Shown one piece after another: positions 7,154 through 12,496 of a stretch of 15,393 nucleotides of DNA. The DNA is taken from the NCBI GenBank assembly GCA_027593305.1, contig JAQCJA010000051.1, positions 1-15,393 on the forward strand. Direction: 5' to 3'. Numbering within the stretch: the first letter of the stretch is position 1; every line of letters begins with the position of its first letter. Source of the DNA: a bacterium (lineage in GTDB: Bacteria; Latescibacterota; UBA2968; UBA8231). The position numbers and the translations under genes were made by a program. The notes beneath the pieces were generated by a model that was given only the letters and a program-made list of their open reading frames with translations, was not told the DNA's origin and did no database searches.

Positions 7154-7356
7154 TCAGGCGTCGTCGGCGAGGCGGATGCCCATGAACTGCCAGCGCTGGT
7201 CGGCCTTGAACCAGGTCGATGTCCCAGATGCCACTTGGGGGGCGACACGTCTGCCACCGGTTGTGGCACATGATCCTCCGGCGTCAGCGGCGCACAGATG
7301 TCCTCTGTGAGGCAGCGGACCGCCGGGTAGTGATCACGGAGCTCGACACGGGTCAT
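7154..7356 (-). pseudogene. egtB: egtB remnant: N-terminus joined to C-terminus, middle deleted, frame broken
   Basis: Reading from ATG 7356, 46 codons match the start of EgtB, the iron-dependent hercynine sulfoxide synthase. The hallmark stretch runs CAPLTPED...SPPKWHLGH, including the first histidine that would ligate iron. Two bases (7218-7217) then break the frame. The next frame reads TWFKADQRWQFMGIRLADDA and a TGA at 7154, where TWF completes the usual H-x-TWF motif and RWQFMGIRLA is the typical EgtB C-terminus. About 350 of the usual ~420 residues are absent, including the other iron ligands and the FGE-sulfatase-like domain, so no activity is possible. CATCGACC in place of CATACGACC would explain the break as a one-base loss. 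The large deletion may lie at a shared Phe codon. It is the first gene behind the operon promoter. Real decay and misassembly both remain possible. Confidence 0.82.
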
Positions 7357-7404
7357 GATGGGCCCAGATGATGGAAAGGACCTGCTGAAGGAAATGATTC
7401 GCCG

Positions 7405-7433
7405 AGTATACTGAACAGAAAGAGCCGATGCAA
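7405..7433 (-). promoter_or_regulatory. Sigma70-type promoter of the egt/ABC operon
   Basis: On the minus strand TTGCAT (7433-7428) and TATACT (7410-7405) are separated by exactly 17 bases, and an AT-rich stretch continues upstream toward 7480. Transcription would begin near 7398, about 42 bases before ATG 7356 of the egtB remnant. The spacing and -10 quality make this the best promoter in the window. It lies in the 126-base gap after the SMUG1 stop codon, where no hairpin terminator is evident. Confidence 0.7.
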
Positions 7434-7482
7434 CTCGATACAAATCAGAAAAGTACCGATAAAACAGCAAGTTACGTCCATT

Positions 7483-8211
7483 TCAGGGTTTTTTCTGCCA
7501 GACGCCGAGGGCTTCCAGCTGTCGCGTGGCCTGCGGGGCCCAACCCCGGTTGGCTGCCGGGCTTGCCGGACTGGGGTGCAGGATCGTGGCCAGCCGCGGG
7601 GCACAATCTTCGCCCAGGCTGCGGCGCGCACAATCGAGGGCATAGCGCCCGACGCCGATCACCCAATCCGGCGCCAGGATCCTGGTGACAGTACGCAGGT
7701 GGGCGTCACACGGCCGGGTTATCGCCTCACGCTCGGCGGCGGGGAGCTTGTCCGGCGTCCGATTGCGTCCTGTCTCTTCCATGAACATGAGGGGGCAGTA
7801 ATTGACCACGAAGTGTTCGGCGAAAAAGGCCTCGGCACTGCCGAAGCGCTGCTGAAACAACTCCCACAGACGGCGACCGCTGACTTCCGATCGCGTACAC
7901 GCCAGGCCCTCAACGGGTCGTTTCGGGTGCTCTGGTGCGGGTCTGCCGATCATCGCATGGATGTCGACGAAGTCACGCACGGCAGCGACCTCACCGAAGG
8001 GTACTCCTGTCTGTGCCATCCCCCAGGGACCCGGATTCATGCCCAGGAACAGGACTTTCTTGGGCGCCGAGCCCCAGCGTGACAGGTACTGTTCGTGGGC
8101 GGCACGGGCGTAGTCGAGGGGGCTATAGACGTGGGTGACAGGGGCGGAAAAACGCAGATCCTGCAACTGGCGGCGCAGGAGGCGGGCGGCGTTGACCAGA
8201 GGGGAAGGCAC
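7483..8211 (-). CDS. SMUG1-family uracil-DNA glycosylase
   Basis: A 242-residue member of the uracil-DNA glycosylase superfamily, SMUG1 branch. Residues 56-74 (LGMNPGPWGMAQTGVPFGE) are nearly the signature of animal SMUG1, with the water-positioning Asn at 59. The second motif, LHPSPASP, puts the catalytic-loop His at 212. These enzymes excise uracil, and often 5-hydroxymethyluracil, from single- and double-stranded DNA. SMUG1 was first described in animals and is patchy in bacteria, where Ung is usual. The GTG start at 8211 is the longest-frame choice; no strong ribosome-binding site is seen and a slightly different start is possible. It appears monocistronic: the next gene on the strand has its own promoter, and the upstream neighbour diverges. 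Confidence 0.93.
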   Translation of the reverse strand: MPSPLVNAARLLRRQLQDLRFSAPVTHVYSPLDYARAAHEQYLSRWGSAPKKVLFLGMNPGPWGMAQTGVPFGEVAAVRDFVDIHAMIGRPAPEHPKRPVEGLACTRSEVSGRRLWELFQQRFGSAEAFFAEHFVVNYCPLMFMEETGRNRTPDKLPAAEREAITRPCDAHLRTVTRILAPDWVIGVGRYALDCARRSLGEDCAPRLATILHPSPASPAANRGWAPQATRQLEALGVWQKKP

Positions 8212-8441
8212 GATCAGGTCAGCACCTTGCAGAACAAAGAGGAATTGCTAGCGGTCATGCATTTTGCCGCCTGTTGTAAAATAGGGTTTATTGAATCTGT
8301 ACAGAATTTGTGTCCCGCAGACGCCCCTCAAATTACACCAAATTCAGACGGCGGGTGTCGAGCCCTTTCGAGGTATGGCCGCGCTGAGGGGTGACGAATG
8401 AGCCTGTCCTGCATCGGAGAGGTCGTCGAAGGAACCGTGCG
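8212..8441. other. Divergent intergenic region with an AT-rich core
   Basis: A 230-base gap between the SMUG1 gene (minus) and the decayed histidine kinase (plus). The core 8270-8345 is clearly more AT-rich than its surroundings and contains a CTGTACAG palindrome (8297-8304) flanked on both sides by AAT. It presumably holds promoters for both directions, but I found only weak hexamer pairs, for example TTGTAA at 8274 on the plus strand, and do not assign them. No convincing coding frame. Confidence 0.4.
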
Positions 8442-9038
8442 ATGATTTTGCAGCGAAGAAGCGCGGCGCTGGCGGCGACAATGATTCCCGTCGCCCTGGT
8501 GGTCGGCGTCGTCGCATTGGTATTGCCCTACCAGGCGGCCTTCGAGCAATTCGAGGCCCGGCTGACGCAGACGGTCAGGAGCCAGGCCCGGCTCATAGAG
8601 GCAGTCGGTCGAACTTGCCCGATCCCGCTGGAAGGATGAGCTGGAAGCCAGGGGCGTGATCGTGCAAGTGATGACCGAGTTGGGCGAGATCCCGCCTGTT
8701 CGGGGCAATACAGGCGAAATGTCCGAGGTCATTCTGAATCTGTTGTTGTACACCGCGCCGCCATGCCGAAGGGCGGCACCATCACGGTCTCTACGACCCT
8801 TGCAGACACGGGTGACTTCGTGTCGCTGATCGTGTCCGATACGGGGACCGGCATGGATGGGGAGACGCGCCGGCGGGTCTTTAAGCCTTTCTTCACCACC
8901 AAGGTCGATGTCGGCAGCGGCCTGGGTCTGGCGTCCGCCCACGGCTCGGTGACCCGCGCCGGCGGCACGATAGAGGTTGAGAGCGAACCTGGGCGCGGCA
9001 CAACCTTCACCATCCGCCTGCCGTCTCTGGGGGTGTGA
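8442..9038 (+). pseudogene. Decayed sensor histidine kinase: internal deletion plus two frame changes
   Basis: Three pieces of one kinase lie in order in three frames. From ATG 8442 comes a membrane-anchor N-terminus (AALAATMIPVALVVGVVALV) and the start of a sensor region ending SQARLIEAVGR near 8610; that frame stops at 8638. From about 8611, shifted by one base, ELARSRWKDELEARG leads into the ATP-binding domain as far as VILNLLL. Between about 8750 and 8763 the frame shifts again, breaking the N-box (expected N-A-V-D-A-M). The last piece, MPKGGTITV to stop 9038, has the G1 box DTGTGM, the F box FKPFFTTK and the G2 box GSGLGLASAHG. The PAS/sensor part and the phospho-acceptor His domain are missing. 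It cannot make a working kinase unless the sequence is in error. Its stop overlaps the next gene by GTGA. Confidence 0.8.
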
Positions 9039-9448
9039 TAGTGGATCAGGGCGCGGAGGCGGTCACGGATCGCGTGCGCCCGGGCAGGATCCTGCTGGTG
9101 GAGGACGATCTGATGCTCTCCCTGTCACTGCACCGTGCGTTGTCAGCAGACAAGCACACGGTGGAAGTCTGCCACGACGGGGTGGATGCGATGCAGAGAT
9201 TTTCACCGGGACATTTCGACGTGGCGCTGATTGATCTGGGGATCCCGACAGTCCCCGGTGACCGGGTCGCCGGTGACCTGCGCGCGCGTGATCCGGCGCT
9301 GGTCACGGTGCTGATTACCGGTTGGAGTCTGGCCCAGGACGATCCCCGGCTGTCGAGCTTCGACTTCCATCTACCGAAGCCGATCATGGGACCAGACCTG
9401 AAAGGGATCGTCACCAAGGTGATGGCGCTGCACGATTCCCGGGTGTGA
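9035..9448 (+). CDS. Receiver-only response regulator
   Basis: A 137-residue protein with just a CheY-like receiver. The acidic pocket is at E23-D24-D25 (LLVEDD), the phospho-acceptor Asp at 67 (ALIDLGIP), the switch Thr at 95 (LITGW) and the conserved Lys at 115 (LPKPI). There is no DNA-binding or enzymatic output domain, so it would act by protein interaction or as a phosphorelay intermediate. GTG 9035 overlaps the kinase stop as GTGA, typical of a coupled two-component pair; an in-frame GTG at 9041 is a near alternative. Because the partner kinase is broken, this receiver may be orphaned or served by another kinase. It may also be the C-terminal receiver of what was a hybrid kinase in relatives. 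Confidence 0.88.
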   Translation: MIVDQGAEAVTDRVRPGRILLVEDDLMLSLSLHRALSADKHTVEVCHDGVDAMQRFSPGHFDVALIDLGIPTVPGDRVAGDLRARDPALVTVLITGWSLAQDDPRLSSFDFHLPKPIMGPDLKGIVTKVMALHDSRV

Positions 9449-9506
9449 TTTGACGGTCGAAGGGTCCTCTGCACCGACTCGGCGGCGGCACGGATATGAG
9501 GCCGGG

Positions 9507-10097
9507 TTACCGCCGGTACCATCTGCGGATCCCCATGCGGATGAGCAGCAGTACGCCAGGCAGCAGCAGAATCAGCAGGATCGCCGTGGAACTGCTGCGG
9601 ATCAGGTCCAGCGCCTGTTCGCCGTACAGCACTGCCAGCGCCGCCCCGGTGCCGTAGCGGAGCAGTCGTCCCAGAAAGGTGGCAACAACGAAGGGAAAAA
9701 TGGGTACAGCGGCGATGCCGGCACAGAACACGAAGAGCTTCGTCGGAATCGGCGGCGGCGCCAGTACAGCAAGGAATATCACCCAGGCGCCGCGACGTTC
9801 CAGGCTGTCGCGGGTGCGGGCGATGGCATTGGCGGCAAATCGGCGGGCGCCCGCCTCCCCCCCACGCAGGCCCACCCAGTACAGGGCCAGGCAGCCGACA
9901 ACGGAACCCACACAGGCAGCCATGACAAGGCTGACGGCGTAGGCCACATCCGGTCGCAGGGACGTGAGCAGAGCGACAACGACATCGGGGCCGCCACCGG
10001 TTGGCACACCCACAGAATCCACCACGGACAAAGCAAAAAGACCGGCGATGCCACCCTCAAATGCGTACTGGCTGAGCCAGTCGATCCACTCCGTCAT
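9507..10097 (-). CDS. VTT-domain (DedA/SNARE-associated-like) inner-membrane protein
   Basis: A 196-residue polytopic membrane protein. Hydrophobic segments fall at about 13-33, 45-75, 103-127, 130-150 and 168-190. The family signature is the re-entrant, proline-rich stretch LAPPPIPTKLFVFCAGI at about 111-127, followed by a Gly-Arg-x-x-Arg-Tyr-Gly motif (GRLLRYG). VTT proteins include DedA, YqaA and TVP38 types. DedA proteins move undecaprenyl phosphate or other lipids across the membrane, but this short branch is functionally unassigned. The gene converges with the response regulator (58-base gap, no clear hairpin). Its start ATG 10097 faces the nitrilase gene across a 182-base gap. There is no obvious link to either neighbour. 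Confidence 0.87.
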   Translation of the reverse strand: MTEWIDWLSQYAFEGGIAGLFALSVVDSVGVPTGGGPDVVVALLTSLRPDVAYAVSLVMAACVGSVVGCLALYWVGLRGGEAGARRFAANAIARTRDSLERRGAWVIFLAVLAPPPIPTKLFVFCAGIAAVPIFPFVVATFLGRLLRYGTGAALAVLYGEQALDLIRSSSTAILLILLLPGVLLLIRMGIRRWYRR

Positions 10098-10241
10098 GGG
10101 CTGGCGGGTTCAATCTCTGGGTGGCATGGATCCATATATCAGTATGTACGTCTCACCATGCCTTCCTACAACCCCATCCTGCACCGGCCCATGGCGCGCG
10201 TGGTTGTGAGTTGCATCTCATTGATGGAACTTTGCCGGGGC

Positions 10242-10257
10242 GGTCCGCCGGCGGACC
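10242..10257. repeat. Perfect 16-bp palindrome upstream of the nitrilase gene
   Basis: GGTCCGCCGGCGGACC is its own reverse complement and ends 22 bases before ATG 10280, just ahead of the GGAG ribosome-binding site (10271-10274). It could be an operator for a dimeric regulator or a GC hairpin in the leader; no U-run follows, so it is not a classical terminator. The rest of the gap 10098-10241 has an AT-rich patch (10130-10147) but no promoter I can defend. Confidence 0.6.
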
Positions 10258-10279
10258 CACCACAGACCATGGAGCCTTG

Positions 10280-11395
10280 ATGCAGGACACGATCCGAATT
10301 GCCGCAGCCCAGACGGCGAACCGCACGATAGCCTTCCGCATCGGGGGGCCGCAGGAAGCGCTGGAAAAGGTCCGGCACAACCTGGATGTGCTGGTCGTCC
10401 TGGCGCACCAGGCTGCTGATGAGGGCTGCAACATTGTCGCCTTCCCCGAGGACTGTCTCGGGACGCTCGAATGGGAGGCAGGGCACTGGAAAGAGGTGCA
10501 CGATCTGCTGGAACCGGCAGAGTTGCTGTTGCAGGATCGTTTTGCGCAGGTCGCCCGTGAGCGCGACATGGCGATCGTCTACTGCAACGACCTGCTCGGC
10601 GATGTCGGCCGGGACCGGACGCGGCCTGTCTTCAACACGGCGGTCCTCATCGGCGCCGATGGTACCGAACTCGGGCGTTATCACAAGGTCCAGCCCACAC
10701 TGTCGGAACGGCATCGGGCGCTCGGTGATTGTTTTCCGGTCTTCGATGTACCCCACATTGGCCCCGTGGGCATGTGTATCTGCTACGACATGGTTTTTCC
10801 GGAGACGACGCGGGCGCTGGCTCTGGGGGGGGCGGATCTCGTCTTCCACTGTACGATGGGGGGTGCCTCCTTTGGTGAAGGGGATGCCAGCCTTGCCGCT
10901 TTTCGCACGCGTGCCGCCGACAACTTTCTCTACCTCGTGGTTGCCTTTCGTGGCGGCGGCAGCATGATCATCGGCCCCAGAGGCCAGATTCTGGCTGAGG
11001 CGGCCAACAGCGGCGACTGCATCGTTGCTGCCGATGTCGATCTGACGTCCGGTCGAGAGGCAGGAGACGCGCTCGGTGGCATGACCCAGGACTTTCGTGC
11101 GCGACTGTTCCGTGAGCGCAATCCGGCGGCCTATCGGATTCTTACCGACGAACACCCGCCGGCGCTGGATCGCCTGCAGCACGTGCCCGTGCCGAGTGCG
11201 GCGGAAGCGGCGGCGTTGTTCGCCGAGGGCATCACCACAGGCTCCGAGCGGTTCTACGAGGCCGAACGCCTGGAAAAGGCCGGTGACCTCAGCAAGGCAA
11301 GGGAGATTTTCGCCGATCTGGGGGCACGCTTCGGTACGCTGTGGATGGGGACGGCGGCACGAGAGCGTTTGACGCGGCTGGATGACAGGTGTTGA
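10280..11395 (+). CDS. Nitrilase-superfamily amidohydrolase with helical C-terminal tail
   Basis: A 371-residue carbon-nitrogen hydrolase. The catalytic triad is visible: Glu 57 (AFPEDCLG), Lys 136 (YHKVQPTLSE) and Cys 168 (GMCICYDMVFPE). The family cleaves nitriles, amides, carbamoyls or ureido groups, and the substrate here cannot be read from these motifs. The core ends near residue 300. The remaining ~70 residues, from about PSAAEAAALF, are helical and include an amphipathic pair resembling one TPR unit (RFYEAERLEKAGDLSKAREIF), which is unusual for the family. ATG 10280 is preceded by GGAG at five bases; longer in-frame starts lie upstream but lack this. It is followed directly by the beta-propeller gene, whose frame overlaps its end, so the two may be co-transcribed. 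Confidence 0.92.
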   Translation: MQDTIRIAAAQTANRTIAFRIGGPQEALEKVRHNLDVLVVLAHQAADEGCNIVAFPEDCLGTLEWEAGHWKEVHDLLEPAELLLQDRFAQVARERDMAIVYCNDLLGDVGRDRTRPVFNTAVLIGADGTELGRYHKVQPTLSERHRALGDCFPVFDVPHIGPVGMCICYDMVFPETTRALALGGADLVFHCTMGGASFGEGDASLAAFRTRAADNFLYLVVAFRGGGSMIIGPRGQILAEAANSGDCIVAADVDLTSGREAGDALGGMTQDFRARLFRERNPAAYRILTDEHPPALDRLQHVPVPSAAEAAALFAEGITTGSERFYEAERLEKAGDLSKAREIFADLGARFGTLWMGTAARERLTRLDDRC

Positions 11396-11465
11396 ACGGC
11401 CCGCCGGACACGAGCCTCGCTTTCATCCGATACAGGATGTTCACCTGCTTGTTGACAGGCCGGGT

Positions 11466-12491
11466 ATGCTGAGGAAACGAACCACACCGGAGTTGTTTTC
11501 ATCCCTGATCCTGCTCGCCGGCCTGCTGCTGCCTCTGCATGCAGCCACAGCCCAACCACCAGGGCAGATCGTTTTTGTCTCTTCGCGGGACGGGCAGTTC
11601 AACAAGATCTGGGTGATGAACGCCAATGGTTCGGCGCAGACTCAGTTGAGCTTCGGCGCCGGCAATGAAACAGACCCGGCGTGGTCACCGGATGGGGCGC
11701 ACATCCTCTTTGTGTCGAATCCCGTGCCCGGCTCCAGCGGCACCCACATCGCCCTCATGAATCGCAGGGGCGGAGGTATCCGCAATATCACGACGGAGCT
11801 GGGGGCTTATCGGCATCCCCAGTTCTCCCCGGATGGCACCGAAGTGTTGTTCAGCAAACGTGTCGGTGACAACGAGACGGAACTGTACCTCATCCCTGCC
11901 GAGGGCGGCCGGCCACGGCACCTGCCCATGCCCCTCGATGTTGCCGTCGGTGATGTCCTGTCCTTCGATCAGCCAACCTGGGCCCCGGACGGTCTGACGA
12001 TGGCGTTCTGGGTCTGGCGCCTGAGCGAGCGACGGTTGCCGAATGACGGCAACGTCTATCGCGCCGGTGTCGATGGACAGCATCTGCAAATGCTCACCGA
12101 CGGGATCGGCCGCAACAGCGATCCGGCGTGGTCCCCTGATGGTCAGTACATCGCCTTCTTCGGGGCCCGCCCGGAAGGCGAAGGGATCTTTCTGCTCGAC
12201 GCCGACGGGGGCAGGCCAAGGCTGCTGTCAGCCAAAGACGCCATCGGCGGCCCGAGCTGGTCACCCGACAGCGAGTGGATCACATATGTGTCAACTCCTG
12301 ATGGCAACCAGGACGTTTTCATCATGCGCGCCGATGGCAGCGATGCCGTCAATCTCACGCACGGCGTGACGTCAGCCGATCACTCCCCCTCCTGGTCACC
12401 AGCGGCCCTGGTATCCATCCCTACCGTTGCGGCCGGTTCGTCGTGGGCGCAGGTGAAGCAGGGAGCGCCGCAAGAGGATCCGGAAGATTGA
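11466..12491 (+). CDS. Secreted TolB-like beta-propeller protein
   Basis: A 341-residue exported protein. Residues 1-25 (MLRKRTTPELF, a hydrophobic core rich in Leu, then HAATA) form a signal peptide. Six WD40/PD40-type repeats follow, each marked by a W/F-S/A-P-D turn: DPAWSPDG, HPQFSPDG, QPTWAPDG, DPAWSPDG, GPSWSPDS and a degenerate SPSWSP at the end. This is the TolB C-terminal propeller fold, but the N-terminal TolB domain is missing and no Pal or tol genes are nearby, so it is not TolB proper. Such proteins usually bind protein or glycan partners in the periplasm. I chose ATG 11466 because it begins the signal peptide. An in-frame ATG at 11382 overlaps the nitrilase end and would add 28 polar residues before it. 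Confidence 0.88.
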   Translation: MLRKRTTPELFSSLILLAGLLLPLHAATAQPPGQIVFVSSRDGQFNKIWVMNANGSAQTQLSFGAGNETDPAWSPDGAHILFVSNPVPGSSGTHIALMNRRGGGIRNITTELGAYRHPQFSPDGTEVLFSKRVGDNETELYLIPAEGGRPRHLPMPLDVAVGDVLSFDQPTWAPDGLTMAFWVWRLSERRLPNDGNVYRAGVDGQHLQMLTDGIGRNSDPAWSPDGQYIAFFGARPEGEGIFLLDADGGRPRLLSAKDAIGGPSWSPDSEWITYVSTPDGNQDVFIMRADGSDAVNLTHGVTSADHSPSWSPAALVSIPTVAAGSSWAQVKQGAPQEDPED

Positions 12492-12496
12492 TCAAT
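12487..12496. repeat. 10-bp palindrome at the meeting point of two convergent genes
   Basis: ATTGATCAAT spans the TGA stop of the propeller gene (12489-12491) and the last base of the facing TGA stop (12498-12496). Only four bases separate the two genes and no U-tract hairpin is seen, so transcripts from the two strands probably overlap. It may be chance. Confidence 0.4.

Noticed and set aside
7126..7470. A 114-codon minus-strand frame across the egtB remnant
   Set aside because: Only its middle part is EgtB-like; the start lies in the promoter and the end is out of frame with the EgtB C-terminus, so the pseudogene reading is better.
8328..8942. A 204-codon minus-strand frame over the kinase remnant
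   Set aside because: Its residues match no family, while the plus strand encodes clear kinase G1, F and G2 boxes.
9449..9506. Possible terminator between the response regulator and the VTT gene
   Set aside because: I see only short GC-rich runs and no stem with a T-run on either strand.
11452..11457. TTGACA on the plus strand before the propeller gene
   Set aside because: No matching -10 box lies 16-18 bases downstream, and that spacing would fall inside the signal-peptide coding region.
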